Notes: generated from the sequence alone by a model not told the origin. A stretch of 64,000 nt of DNA from Cellulomonadaceae bacterium (GCA_031256435.1 JAIRQO010000048.1:62001-126000); one strand, 5' to 3'. Shown: positions 20,035-30,233, counted from the first letter of the stretch. Program-made: numbers and translations.

Positions 20035-20107
20035 AGCCGCCCTGGGGAATCGAACCCCAGACCTATTCATTACGAGTGAATCGCTCTGCCGACTGAGCTA
20101 GGGCGGC
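20035..20107 (-). tRNA. tRNA-Thr (anticodon CGT)
   Basis: GCCGCCC acceptor pairs with GGGCGGC; loop CTCGTAA; GGTTCGATTCC T-arm. Confidence 0.92.
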
Positions 20108-20188
20108 GTGCGCGCGAAACTGTCAAGCAGTCCGACGAGCGGAACTAGGTTACCCGATTCTCGCGGCTACACCAAACGCAGTCATCCC

Positions 20189-20490
20189 GTTGTGGGCCCG
20201 GTTCCCTCACTCAAAGGCGCTTATTGAGTGGTTCATCCGGGCCCACGACGAGAATCAGGTGAGTAATCCGGGCCCACGAGACCACCCACGCACAGCAATC
20301 CGGGCCCACGACGAGGGAAACGCACTCCATCCGGACCCACGGCAGATCACATGGAAGCCATCCGGACCCAGGACGTCACCCATGTCGCATGGCAACGCAG
20401 TTGGCAACACGGGTGACAACGCAGTAATCCGGGCCCACGAGACCACCCACGCGCAGCAATCCGGGCCCACGGCGAGAATCAAGCAAGCCA
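20189..20490. repeat. Family A repeat cluster
   Basis: Repeated aatccgggcccacgaNgaN units and a long palindrome starting gtgggcccggttccctcactcaaaggcgct. Confidence 0.85.
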
Positions 20491-20510
20491 CACCCAACCA
20501 GGCCCAGCCG

Positions 20511-21497
20511 CTACCCCCGGCGGGCTTTGGCGATCTCGTACAACGCGATGCTCGTGGCAACGCCAGCATTCAGGCTTTCCACGGCGGCGGAATCGAAGGG
20601 GATGGCGGCAATCTCGTCGCACGCCTCGCGCACCAATCGGCCCATTCCGGAACCTTCGGAGCCCACCACCAACACCATCGGATCGGCAGCAAACGCTAGC
20701 GATCCCACGTCTGCGGTGCCGGAACCGTCCAACCCCACCACAAAGCACCCGGCCTTCTTCAACCCGGCAAGCGCCCGCGCCAAGTTGGTGGCCCGCGCTA
20801 CGGGCACGTGCGCCGCAGCCCCGGCTGACACCTTCCACGCCGAGGCCGTCACTCCCGCGGCTCGTCGTTCAGGAACCAGCACCCCGTGTACGCCGAACGC
20901 CCCGGCGGACCGCAGCACTGCCCCGAGGTTGCGCGGATCGGTGATGCCGTCCAGGGCAACAATCAACGGCGGGCGGCCAGATTTGGCGGCCTTGTCCAGT
21001 AAGTCCTCGTAGTCGCCGTACTCATATGGCGGCACCTGAGCGGCGATTCCCTGGTGTACCTGGCCGTCCGTCATCTCGTCGAGATCACGGCGGGACGCCT
21101 CATATACGGTCAAGGATCGAGCTGCGGCGAGTTCCAGAATCTCCCGCGTTCTATCGTCGTGATCAATCCGCGCGGCGATATACACCTGCGTGATGGGCAC
21201 GCCGGTGCGCAATGCCTCAAGCAGTGAGTTGCGCCCAGCGATCACCTCAGTACCGTCTGTGCTGCGACGAGTTCCGCGAGCAACGCCGCGTTGGGCGCCG
21301 CGCTGACGCTCGGCCTGGGCGCGCTTTTCCGCCGCCTGCTTGCGCGCGTAGGCGGGGTGATACGTCCGCTCCTCCGCCTTGGGCGTGGGTCCTTTGCCTT
21401 CGAGAGCCCGGCGGCCCTTGCCGCCCGAACCCGTCACGGCCCCCTTCTTGGAGCCGGGTTTCCGCGTTGCGCCGCGGCGCTCTGAGTTTCCTGCCAT
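20511..21497 (-). CDS. rlmB: 23S rRNA (guanosine-2'-O)-methyltransferase RlmB/TrmH family
   Basis: ALDGITDPRNLGAVLRSAGAFG, VVGSEGSGMGRLVREACDE, ESLNAGVATSIALYEI. Confidence 0.93.
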   Translation of the reverse strand: MAGNSERRGATRKPGSKKGAVTGSGGKGRRALEGKGPTPKAEERTYHPAYARKQAAEKRAQAERQRGAQRGVARGTRRSTDGTEVIAGRNSLLEALRTGVPITQVYIAARIDHDDRTREILELAAARSLTVYEASRRDLDEMTDGQVHQGIAAQVPPYEYGDYEDLLDKAAKSGRPPLIVALDGITDPRNLGAVLRSAGAFGVHGVLVPERRAAGVTASAWKVSAGAAAHVPVARATNLARALAGLKKAGCFVVGLDGSGTADVGSLAFAADPMVLVVGSEGSGMGRLVREACDEIAAIPFDSAAVESLNAGVATSIALYEIAKARRG

Positions 21498-21681
21498 GGC
21501 TCGATTCTCCCACTAATGCCGCCGCGAGTGGTAATCCAGGCCCAGCGTCCGGGGATGACGGCCAAGAATCGCATCGTTCGTGGACACGGCGTGCCGTGAT
21601 GCCATGACTCGGGTGCCGTTGCGGGGGAATCGCCGCGCCCCGATCGCCGTTCATATCACCACCCCCGGTTACCCTAGGCGC

Positions 21682-23238
21682 GTGACCTTCCATCTGTTTG
21701 ACACCGCAACGCGCACCGTGACCCCGTTCCAGCCGCTCACCCCCGGCAAAGTGGGGATTTACGTGTGCGGCGCCACCGTCCAGAGCGCCCCACACATTGG
21801 GCACTTGCGGCCGTCCGTGGCCTTTGACATCCTGCGCAGGTGGCTCACGCGCTCCGGCCTTGAGGTCACGCTGATCAGGAATATTACGGATATTGATGAC
21901 AAAATCCTGGCCAAATCTGAGGCCGCTGGGGTGCCGTGGTGGGCGCACGCTGCCGGAATTGAGCGGCTGTTCACCGCTGCCTATGATGCCCTCGGCGTCA
22001 TCCCGCCCACGTATGAACCGCGCGCCACCCAGCACGTCACGCAGATGGTGGAACTCATGCAACGGCTCATCGATGCAGGTCACGCGTATGCCACAAGCCC
22101 GGGGAACGTGTGGTTTGACGTCCCGAGTTGGCCCGCGTACGGCGAGTTGACGGGGCAGCGTCTGGAGGATCTTTCTTCCGACGACGATGCTGCTTCCGAG
22201 AAGCACTCGCCCCATGACTTTGCGTTGTGGAAAGCGCCGAAGGACACCGAGCCAGTAACGGCCTCCTGGCCCACGCCGTGGGGCCGTGGACGCCCCGGAT
22301 GGCACTTGGAATGCTCCGCCATGGCGCAGCGGTATTTGGGAGACACCTTTGACATTCACGGCGGTGGCTTGGACCTCCGCTTCCCGCACCATGAAAACGA
22401 GCAGGCACAATCCCGCGCTGCCGGATTCGGGTTTGCTCAACGGTGGATGCACACCGCGTGGATCACGGCTTCCGGTGCCAAGATGAGCAAATCCCTGGGG
22501 AACGGGCTGCTGGCCTCGGACGTGTTGGCCGCTGCTCCCCCTGCCGTGGTGCGCTATGCGATTGCTGCGGTGCAATACCGCTCCATGCTGGAGTGGTCAC
22601 CGGGAACCTTGGCCGAGGCCGGGGCCGCCTGGGATCGCATCACCGGATTTGTGACGCGGGCGAGTGAGCAGGGTGCTCCGGGTGCGTTGGGCGGACCGGG
22701 TGCGTCGGTTGAGCCGGGCGGGCCGGGGGCTGCGGTGGAGCTGGGTACGTCGGTTGAGCCGGGCGCGCTGGGCGAGGCCGTCACGTCGGTTGAGCAGGGC
22801 GCTACGAGCGCCCGTGACGAAACCACGAGCCAGACAACTCCAGGCCTCGCCGCTGTCACCCTCCCTGCCGCATTTGTTGAGGCGATGGATGACGATCTCA
22901 ACACACCGGGCGCCTTGGCGGTGATTCACGAGACGGTTCGTGCGGGGAACACCAAACTCGCGGCGCGCCAGAATGCCTCCGAGGAGTTACTGGCCGTCCG
23001 CGCCATGCTGGATGTCTTTGGCCTGGACCCCCTAGACCCGCACTGGGCGCACTCGGGCGGGGCGGATTCTGCGTCGGACCAAGCATTACAGGCTCTTGTT
23101 GCTGCGGAACTTGATGCCCGCGCTGAAGCCCGTGCTGCTAAAGATTGGGCCACCGCTGACGCCGTTCGGAACCGACTGACGGCGGCGGGCATCACTATTG
23201 AGGACACCCCCGCGGGTGCCCGCTGGGAGTTGACGTAG
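21682..23238 (+). CDS. cysS: Cysteinyl-tRNA synthetase with in-frame repetitive insertion
   Basis: [38 protein letters not shown] start inferred. Confidence 0.94.
   Translation: MTFHLFDTATRTVTPFQPLTPGKVGIYVCGATVQSAPHIGHLRPSVAFDILRRWLTRSGLEVTLIRNITDIDDKILAKSEAAGVPWWAHAAGIERLFTAAYDALGVIPPTYEPRATQHVTQMVELMQRLIDAGHAYATSPGNVWFDVPSWPAYGELTGQRLEDLSSDDDAASEKHSPHDFALWKAPKDTEPVTASWPTPWGRGRPGWHLECSAMAQRYLGDTFDIHGGGLDLRFPHHENEQAQSRAAGFGFAQRWMHTAWITASGAKMSKSLGNGLLASDVLAAAPPAVVRYAIAAVQYRSMLEWSPGTLAEAGAAWDRITGFVTRASEQGAPGALGGPGASVEPGGPGAAVELGTSVEPGALGEAVTSVEQGATSARDETTSQTTPGLAAVTLPAAFVEAMDDDLNTPGALAVIHETVRAGNTKLAARQNASEELLAVRAMLDVFGLDPLDPHWAHSGGADSASDQALQALVAAELDARAEARAAKDWATADAVRNRLTAAGITIEDTPAGARWELT
22788..22824. 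repeat. Family C palindromic repeat inside cysS
   Basis: ggttgagcagggcgctacgagcgcccgtgacgaaacc. Confidence 0.7.
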
Positions 23239-23279
23239 CACTGTCACGTAGCCTTCTTGTCATGTAAGGCTGGCTCGTC

Positions 23280-23420
23280 GCACTATCGCATCGCCCTGGC
23301 ACGTCACACTGGTACATCAGACCGCCGCATCGCCCTAGGACGTCACACTGGAACATCAGACCGCCGGATCGCCCTAGGACGTCACGCCGCCACGTCCCAC
23401 TGGCACGTCACACCGGCACG
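23280..23420. repeat. Tandem repeat, unit about 39 bp
   Basis: gcatcgccctNgNacgtcacactggNacatcagaccgcc, 2-3 units plus partials. Confidence 0.85.
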
Positions 23421-23508
23421 TCACACCGCCCATCCCGGACCTCTCAGGGGAAAACCAGGGTAGACCCCCATAGAGGGGCCGGTAGGAACTTGAGAAAATA
23501 GAGGCACT

Positions 23509-23895
23509 ATGAGAACAATTTTGAATATCATCTGGGTAGTGTTGTCCGGTTTCTGGCTCGCCGCCGCGTACTTGCTGGTGGGCGTTCTGCTGCTCATCCC
23601 CATTGTGACCATCCCGTATTCGGTGGCCTGCTTCCGGCTGGCCAACTACGCGTTCTGGCCGTTTGGCCGCGAGGTGGTCAGCCACCCCCGCGCTGGCGTG
23701 GGCTCTGCGGTGGGAAACGTGATCTGGTTCCTCATTGCAGGGATTCCGCTGGCCATCGCGCACCTGGCCTCGGCAGCGGCGTTGGCCGTCACCATCATCG
23801 GACTGCCCATGGCGTGGGCAGACATCAAGATGATCCCGCTCGCCATGTTCCCCCTAGGGAAGGTCATTGTGCCCTCCCGCCGCGCCTTCGCGTGA
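23509..23895 (+). CDS. YccF-domain inner membrane protein
   Basis: ILNIIWVVLSGFWLAAAYLLVGVLLLIPIVTIPYSVACFRLANYAFWPFGREVV. Confidence 0.88.
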   Translation: MRTILNIIWVVLSGFWLAAAYLLVGVLLLIPIVTIPYSVACFRLANYAFWPFGREVVSHPRAGVGSAVGNVIWFLIAGIPLAIAHLASAAALAVTIIGLPMAWADIKMIPLAMFPLGKVIVPSRRAFA

Positions 23896-23917
23896 GCCGC
23901 ACAGGCGCGGGTCCGTC

Positions 23918-23952
23918 GGTTGAGGAGTTCGCGGAGCGAACGTCTCGAAACC
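23918..23952. repeat. Family C-like palindromic repeat
   Basis: ggttgaggagttcgcggagcgaacgtctcgaaacc. Confidence 0.65.
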
Positions 23953-23968
23953 ACGGCACGATGGACTC

Positions 23969-25153
23969 ATGGATACTGAGCGCGTGCCGTCCGCTGCCGA
24001 CCACCCGGAACTTCACCCCACTATCGAACTTCCGCGTGAGGCACTGAGTTCCAGCGACAATGACACCGCCACGCCCGGAGACATCGTCGAACCAGACATC
24101 GCGGAACCAGACATCGTGGAAGGCGCCACCGCCGAACCCACCACCATCGTCGAACCACAAATCACGGAACCCGAAGCCCTCCCCCTGGACGAGTACCCCG
24201 CTCCCGTGGGCTTCTTTGCCCGCATCACAGAACTGCGCAGTGACCGCCCCACCCTGATTAAGATGGGCACGCTGCTGCTGGTTGCCCTGATCTCCATTTT
24301 CCTGGTGGCGCGCATTACCTCGAGCGCCACCGTGATAGCGCCCATCCGCGAATCCCTGGAGGACCAGCAAAATAACGTGTCCGTGATGGCCGCCTCGGCG
24401 GCGGGGTTGTCTGTGGCCATTACCGCCCTTCCCGGGGATATTGCCACCCCCATCGCGGACCAATTAGCGGGCCTGACCGGCTACTTTGTCATCATCACCG
24501 GCGCCCTCATTGTCCAGAAAATGGCCACGGCTGTGGTGGGGCAACTGGCGTTCATGTGGATCATTCCGCTGGCTTGCCTGCTGGGAATCGCGTACTACTT
24601 CCGGGGCCGAATATTCCTGCGCACCATGGCCATCAAACTCACCATTTTTGCCATTGTGCTCTTTGCTGCCGTCCCGGCCTCCATAGGGGTCAGCGCGCTC
24701 GTCACGGAGGCCCACGCGGATTCCGTGTCCGCCGCCACCGCCCAGGCTGATCAAACCGCCGCCGATGCAGCCGCCACCACCGCCGCAGCGGATGCCGCAA
24801 AAGATGCCGAACACGCGCATGACTACGAGGGCAACTGGCTCTCGGACATCCGCGATTGGGCCAGCAACGTAGTGAGTAGCGTTGAGGACACCGCGTCCGG
24901 CGCCGTCCACTCCGTGGAGAATGTCAAGGATGAGGCCGTCACGGCACTCAACGGGTTCATGGAAAAGATCGCCCTGTTCATTGTCACCACCTGCGTGGTG
25001 CCCATCATCACCATCATGCTCTTTGCGTGGGTGATTCGGATTCTGTTCGGCTTTGACATCAACGTCCGGGGAATCGGGCGCGTGGCGATGGTAGGGAGTC
25101 GCCGCGCTGTGGGCGGTGCGGGCCGTGCCGCCGCCCGACGATTCAGCCGGTAG
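23969..25153 (+). CDS. Hypothetical multi-TM membrane protein
   Basis: Hydrophobic segments and an Ala-rich coiled region. Confidence 0.65.
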   Translation: MDTERVPSAADHPELHPTIELPREALSSSDNDTATPGDIVEPDIAEPDIVEGATAEPTTIVEPQITEPEALPLDEYPAPVGFFARITELRSDRPTLIKMGTLLLVALISIFLVARITSSATVIAPIRESLEDQQNNVSVMAASAAGLSVAITALPGDIATPIADQLAGLTGYFVIITGALIVQKMATAVVGQLAFMWIIPLACLLGIAYYFRGRIFLRTMAIKLTIFAIVLFAAVPASIGVSALVTEAHADSVSAATAQADQTAADAAATTAAADAAKDAEHAHDYEGNWLSDIRDWASNVVSSVEDTASGAVHSVENVKDEAVTALNGFMEKIALFIVTTCVVPIITIMLFAWVIRILFGFDINVRGIGRVAMVGSRRAVGGAGRAAARRFSR

Positions 25154-25242
25154 GTACTCCTAGGGGTTGCCAGGCCTCGCCTGGCCCACGCCGGACCCAC
25201 ACCGGACTCACGCCGGACCCACGCCGGACCCACGCCGGAATC

Positions 25243-25304
25243 GCCGTGGGGGTGTGATGGTACGCGTATGAGTGGTCGTACGCGTACCATCACACCCCCA
25301 CGGC
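25243..25304. other. Perfect 26-bp inverted repeat with 10-nt loop
   Basis: GCCGTGGGGGTGTGATGGTACGCGTA-tgagtggtcg-TACGCGTACCATCACACCCCCACGGC. Confidence 0.85.
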
Positions 25305-25398
25305 ACAAGGGAAGGACAGTCTCCCGTGGGTCGGCGCCGTGGGACGGCATCCTGGGCGGCGACGTTCGGGGAACACATGACGCCACGCTGACTTGACG

Positions 25399-25428
25399 TG
25401 ACACCACAATGGTGTCATAGTTGTGTCA
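25399..25428. promoter_or_regulatory. Operator-like palindrome plus third half-site at the start of the RHH/HicB-like gene
   Basis: TGACACCA-caa-TGGTGTCA followed by TGTGTCA overlapping the ATG. Confidence 0.65.
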
Positions 25429-26042
25429 TGAACATTGACCGACACGTTGTGGACCTCCAGCAGCGGCTCGCTTCTGCGGCAGCGCTGATTGGAACCGAGG
25501 AGGCGCAAGACCTCACCGAGCGCCTGGCAGGCTCGCTGGATGCGGGCACTCGCCTGGTGATCATGGATGCCCTGTCCTCCGCAGCGGCGGAAATCACCAC
25601 GGCACTGGCCCCCGGCTCTGTGGATGTGCGCCTGCGCGATGGTGAACCGGAGTTTGTGGTGGACCTGGATATTCCAGACACCACACCGGCAACACCGGCG
25701 CCTGGACCCTTGCACTCGCCCGTTGGCCCCACCGTGACACCACCTGACACCACGGGCATTGCAGGCGCATCAGGAGCCGCTGACCTCAACGGAAACCTCC
25801 AGCGCACTACCATCCGCCTCCCGCAGGCCCTCAAAGATCAGGCGGAAGAGGCGGCAGCGCGTGACGGCGTTTCCCTCAACACGTGGCTGGTTCGCGCGGT
25901 GGGAGCGGCGGTGAACAGTCCGCCCCTCACTCGGTCCGCTGTCCCCACCGCCACCTTCCCTTGGGGAGCCGCGCCTTTCGCCGGTTCCCCCACAGCAGAC
26001 CCGTCCAAGCCCGGCACGCAGTTCACCGGGTGGGCACGGTAA
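25428..26042 (+). CDS. HicB/RHH-type regulator (antitoxin-like)
   Basis: C-terminal RTTIRLPQALKDQAEEAAARDGVSLNTWLVRAVGAAV. Confidence 0.75.
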   Translation: MNIDRHVVDLQQRLASAAALIGTEEAQDLTERLAGSLDAGTRLVIMDALSSAAAEITTALAPGSVDVRLRDGEPEFVVDLDIPDTTPATPAPGPLHSPVGPTVTPPDTTGIAGASGAADLNGNLQRTTIRLPQALKDQAEEAAARDGVSLNTWLVRAVGAAVNSPPLTRSAVPTATFPWGAAPFAGSPTADPSKPGTQFTGWAR

Positions 26043-26239
26043 TCATCAGTTCACCGCCTAGCCAACCGGCAAAGGCACGCTGAACAAGCGTTTCACCACA
26101 TCATCGTCGTCGTACATGACAGCGAAGATCACCCCACCATCACAGCACAATCACGCACCGTTTGCTGTGCTGTGCCCTCAACCACCCCAACCACCTCAAC
26201 CATCCCCACTACCCCAACAAAAACACCTAGGAGAACATC

Positions 26240-27103
26240 ATGACCACCACTACCTTCCCCGCCAATGGCCCCGTGGCCGCCACCATCAAACTCCCGGCCG
26301 CCAGTCTGACGGTGCGCGCCTCCGTTCGCGATGACGTGAGCGTCACCGTGGAGCCGTCCAACGCAGGCCGCAAGCGGGACATTGCCGCAGCCGAAGCCAT
26401 CGAGGTTGCCTTGGTGGGCGATCGCCTGAGCATCGCCGGCCCCGCGCTGTCCTCGTTCGCATCCCTCCCGTGGGCCGGGGGTCTCGGCGTGGTCAACGTC
26501 ACGGTGGACCTGCCCGCCGGATCCGCCGTCAAGGGCAAGAACTCCGCCGGCCAATTTGCCGCTTCCGGACCCTTGGGTTCCGTGGACATGAAGGTGTCCG
26601 CTGGTGAGGCCTACGTGGAGCAGGCCACCGTGCTCAACCTGGTGGTGTCTACGGGCACGCTCACGGTGGGCAGGGTCAATGGCCCCGTCAACCTCGTTGC
26701 CTCCATGGGCACGGTGGACGTCCAAGATTTTGTGGGAGACGGTTCCATTGTGGCGTCCATGGGCGAGGTGAGCGTTGCCTCCGTGACCGGAAACCTCACC
26801 GTCACGGCCTCCATGGGAGCCATCAACGTGGGCGCTGTGTCCGGCACCATCACGGCCAGCGCGTCCATGGGCGCCGTGGAGGTGGACCGGATTGTTACCG
26901 GAAAAGCGAACCTCAAGGCCAAGATGGGCTCCGTGGACGTGGGCATTCCGGACGGAACCGCCGCCTGGCTTGACGTGTCCGCACCGCACGGCTCGGTTCG
27001 CAATGACCTGGCCGGAGCCGGCGCCCCCAACCCTGGCGATCCCATGGTGGAGATTCACGCCCGCTCCACGGCCGGCAACGTCACCATTCACAAGGTGCGG
27101 TAA
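26240..27103 (+). CDS. DUF4097-type beta-strand repeat protein
   Basis: Repeating short beta motifs: VDVQDFVGDGSIVASMGEVSVASVTGNLTVTASMGAINVGAVSGTITASASMGAVEV. Confidence 0.8.
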   Translation: MTTTTFPANGPVAATIKLPAASLTVRASVRDDVSVTVEPSNAGRKRDIAAAEAIEVALVGDRLSIAGPALSSFASLPWAGGLGVVNVTVDLPAGSAVKGKNSAGQFAASGPLGSVDMKVSAGEAYVEQATVLNLVVSTGTLTVGRVNGPVNLVASMGTVDVQDFVGDGSIVASMGEVSVASVTGNLTVTASMGAINVGAVSGTITASASMGAVEVDRIVTGKANLKAKMGSVDVGIPDGTAAWLDVSAPHGSVRNDLAGAGAPNPGDPMVEIHARSTAGNVTIHKVR

Positions 27104-27109
27104 GGCACC

Positions 27110-27622
27110 CTAGGCTTGTGGCATCACCAGGGCGGTGGCGATGGCGGCGAGGCCTTCGCCCCGGCCCGTGAGGCCGAGACCGTCCGTGGTGGTGGCCGAA
27201 AGTGTGACCGGAGCATCTGCCGCGGCAGTCATTGCCGCAATGGCTTCGTCCCGGCGAGGACCGATCTTTGGTCTGTTGCCCACGACTTGCACCGCGATGT
27301 TTCCGATGACGTACCCAGCCGCCCTGACGCGCCGGGCCGCCTCTCCCAGGAGGGTGGCCCCCGAGGCGCCAGCCCATTCGGGGCGGGATGTGCCAAAGTT
27401 GCTGCCCAAATCACCGATTCCAGCGGCGCTGAAGAGCGCATCAGCAGCGGCGTGGCAGGCCACGTCAGCATCGGAATGGCCATCCAGGCCCGGCTCATCG
27501 GGCCACAGCAAACCGGCCACCCACAGTTCCCGAGCGCTCTCCGCCGGGGCAAAGGCGTGAACATCCACGCCAATCCCGATGCGCGGCATGGCCACTGGCA
27601 GCTGGGCATTCGTAGAGTTCAT
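27110..27622 (-). CDS. ispF: 2-C-methyl-D-erythritol 2,4-cyclodiphosphate synthase
   Basis: [31 protein letters not shown]. Confidence 0.95.
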   Translation of the reverse strand: MNSTNAQLPVAMPRIGIGVDVHAFAPAESARELWVAGLLWPDEPGLDGHSDADVACHAAADALFSAAGIGDLGSNFGTSRPEWAGASGATLLGEAARRVRAAGYVIGNIAVQVVGNRPKIGPRRDEAIAAMTAAADAPVTLSATTTDGLGLTGRGEGLAAIATALVMPQA

Positions 27623-28323
27623 CCGTACAGCACCTCCGCGATTCTGAGGTCTTCCTCCGTGGTGACCTTCATGGCTCGGGCCTCTCCCTCCACCACTGTG
27701 ACCGGCTCTCCGAGCGCTTCCACCAGTCCGGCGTCGTCGGTGGCTGGGGTGGCGGGGGCGGCTGGGCTGGTTGGTACGTCAGCACCCACGGCGTGAGCCC
27801 GTTCCAATAATTCCCGACGAAACGCCTGCGGCGTTTGGATGGCTCGCAGGGCCGTTCGGTCCACGGTTTCTACTACGGCGGAGCGCGAGTCCACGCTCTT
27901 GATGGTGTCCGTCACGGTGAGGCCGGGAATCACGGCGTCATGGCCTGCCTCCACTGCGGCCACCACCCGCTGGATGAGTTCCGTGGAGATCAACGGCCGT
28001 GCGGCATCGTGAACTAGAATGATGTCCTGCGGGTTGCCGCAGGTGAGAGCGGCGAGGCCAAGTGCCACGGATTCCTGCCGGGTGGCACCGCCGGGAACCA
28101 CGGTGACAAGCGCAGCACCAACCCGCAGGAGAACAGCATGGAACTGGTCCAGGTGTTCTGCGGGCGCTGTCACCACTACGGTGTCCACCACCCCGGACGC
28201 CGTCATCGCCTCCACTGCACGCACCACCAGCGGCACTCCGTCCAATTCGACCAAAGCCTTAGGTACGTCTCGTCCCAACCGCGTACCGGACCCGGCCGCC
28301 GTAACAATGGCATGAACGCTCAT
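27619..28323 (-). CDS. ispD: 2-C-methyl-D-erythritol 4-phosphate cytidylyltransferase
   Basis: [34 protein letters not shown]. Confidence 0.94.
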   Translation of the reverse strand: MSVHAIVTAAGSGTRLGRDVPKALVELDGVPLVVRAVEAMTASGVVDTVVVTAPAEHLDQFHAVLLRVGAALVTVVPGGATRQESVALGLAALTCGNPQDIILVHDAARPLISTELIQRVVAAVEAGHDAVIPGLTVTDTIKSVDSRSAVVETVDRTALRAIQTPQAFRRELLERAHAVGADVPTSPAAPATPATDDAGLVEALGEPVTVVEGEARAMKVTTEEDLRIAEVLYG

Positions 28324-29390
28324 GAAGCTCGGTCAGCGAGCGCCAAGGCAAAGGAGACCAGAGCCTCTTTCACGGGACCTTCAGGAAGCGGGTCCAACTC
28401 TGCTGCAGCGTCATGCGCCCAGGTCACGGCAAGGGCCCGCGTCTCGGCCAGCACCTCATGGGCGCGCAGTTCCTCCACAATCTCGGCCAACGTATCGTCG
28501 TCGGAAATATCCCCATCCAAACGCGCAATGAGGGCCTCGTCCTCGGGACCCCCTAAGCCACGCGCCACGCGCTGGCGTAGCAGCAATACGGGCATGGTGG
28601 GGACGTGTTCGCGCAGGTCTGTGCCGGGGGTTTTCCCCGTTTCGGCACCGGTAGATGCCAGATCCAACACGTCATCGGCTAACTGGAACGCCACGCCCAC
28701 CTTTTCGCCGTAGGCGCTCAGTACGTCAAAACTCTCCGAGGGCGCTCCGCCAAACATGGCGCCGAATCGCGCGGAGGTAGCCACCAACGAGGCCGTCTTA
28801 TTGGACAGCACCGTCAAATAATGCGCCACGGGATCATCCCGCTCGCCGGGCCCCGTCAACTCGGCCAACTGCCCCAAACATAGGCGCTCAAAGGTCTCCG
28901 CCTGCAGGCGGACCGCCTCCGTCCCCAGGCGCGCCACGCGCTGCGAGGCCCGAGCAAACAGCAGGTCCCCCACCATGATGGCCACCGTGTTGCCCCACAC
29001 GGTGTGCGCGGTGGGCGTGCCGCGGCGCATGGAGGCGGAATCCTGCACGTCATCGTGGTAGAGCGTGGCCAAATGCGTCAACTCCACCACCACGGCGGCA
29101 TCGAGCACGTCCTGGTTGGGACCGGCTCCCAACTCGGAGGCCAACAAGGTCAGGAAGGGGCGCAGGCGTTTCCCACCGGCGGCCATCAAATACCGCGAGG
29201 CATCCGCTGCCAGGCGGTCGGCGTACTGGGCGGCGTCCAACAGGGCTTCCTCCACGGCGCCCATGCGCTCCACCAAGCGCTCGGCCAAAGCAACATCCGG
29301 CAGGGGGAAAGCCGGCGCGGCTTCAGCGGCGCGCGCCATCTGAGCGGCGGCGTCCACCCCCAGCGCGGTGGGCGAGGCGTAACTGGTCAC
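28320..29390 (-). CDS. Polyprenyl diphosphate synthase
   Basis: GGKRLRPFLTLL, LYHDDVQDSASMRRG, FQLADDVLD. Confidence 0.93.
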   Translation of the reverse strand: MTSYASPTALGVDAAAQMARAAEAAPAFPLPDVALAERLVERMGAVEEALLDAAQYADRLAADASRYLMAAGGKRLRPFLTLLASELGAGPNQDVLDAAVVVELTHLATLYHDDVQDSASMRRGTPTAHTVWGNTVAIMVGDLLFARASQRVARLGTEAVRLQAETFERLCLGQLAELTGPGERDDPVAHYLTVLSNKTASLVATSARFGAMFGGAPSESFDVLSAYGEKVGVAFQLADDVLDLASTGAETGKTPGTDLREHVPTMPVLLLRQRVARGLGGPEDEALIARLDGDISDDDTLAEIVEELRAHEVLAETRALAVTWAHDAAAELDPLPEGPVKEALVSFALALADRAS

Positions 29391-29410
29391 GGGGAGAATC
29401 TAACCGGCAA

Positions 29411-30136
29411 TCAGGCGGCAACGTGGGAGGCTGCCTGGGGAACGTCGGGTTTCCATGCACGATGCAGCGCGACGATGCCCCCCGTGGCGTTCCGCACCTG
29501 GCATCCGTCCCATCCCGCGTCCCGGATCAACTCCGCGAGTCCGCGTTGATCCGACCACAACAGAATCGTCTCCGCCAGGTAATCATAGGAGCCGCGATCC
29601 CGCGTGATCCACCCCGCCACCGGAGGTAGCGCGCGCATGAGGTACCGCTGGTAGGCGGTCCGCAACCAGGGAGCGGTGGGGGTGGAGAACTCACAAATCA
29701 CCAGCCTGCCTCCGGGCCTCGTCACCCGGAGCATCTCCCGCAAGGCCGCTGCGGTGTCCTGAACATTCCGCAGACCAAAGCTGATGGTCACAGCGTCAAA
29801 CGAGGCATCGTCGAACGGCAAATCCGTGGCATTGCCCACCACAAAGTTCAACTCCGGATGCCGGCGCTTACCTTCGGCCACCATGCCTTCAGACATATCA
29901 CACGGGGTGACCGTGGCTCCCGCCGTCGCAAACGGCACGGAAGAGGTTCCGGTTCCCGCAGCCAGATCCAGAATGTTTTCTCCGGGCTGGGGCGCCACGG
30001 CTTCCACAGTCAAGGCTCGCCACCGCCGATCCTGCCCCAAGGACACCACGTCATTGACCAGATCATAGTGACGCGCAATGCCATCAAACATGGATGCCAC
30101 CTGGTCAGGGCGTTTGGAGAGGGGTGCACGAGCCAT
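29411..30136 (-). CDS. menG: Demethylmenaquinone methyltransferase (UbiE/MenG)
   Basis: [52 protein letters not shown]. Confidence 0.93.
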   Translation of the reverse strand: MARAPLSKRPDQVASMFDGIARHYDLVNDVVSLGQDRRWRALTVEAVAPQPGENILDLAAGTGTSSVPFATAGATVTPCDMSEGMVAEGKRRHPELNFVVGNATDLPFDDASFDAVTISFGLRNVQDTAAALREMLRVTRPGGRLVICEFSTPTAPWLRTAYQRYLMRALPPVAGWITRDRGSYDYLAETILLWSDQRGLAELIRDAGWDGCQVRNATGGIVALHRAWKPDVPQAASHVAA

Positions 30137-30233
30137 GCCACCATCGTGGCACAGTTCCCCGTCCGACACGCGCGGCTCGCCTCGCTCGCTCAACGGTCCG
30201 CCAATCGCGTGCCTACCGCTACGCTGTGGGGCG

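Noticed and set aside
19825-20070. Extended N-terminus of the purF ORF
   Set aside because: This extension overlaps the tRNA-Thr(CGT) gene; PurF needs a Cys near its N-terminus (MCGVFG), so a start at 19824 or 19761 is more likely.
23280-23420. Possible CRISPR array
   Set aside because: Units are directly adjacent with no unique spacers and no cas genes nearby; it is a plain tandem repeat.
25428-27103. Classical HicAB toxin-antitoxin pair
   Set aside because: No small HicA-like dsRNA-binding toxin ORF adjoins the HicB-like gene; the neighbour is a DUF4097-type protein.
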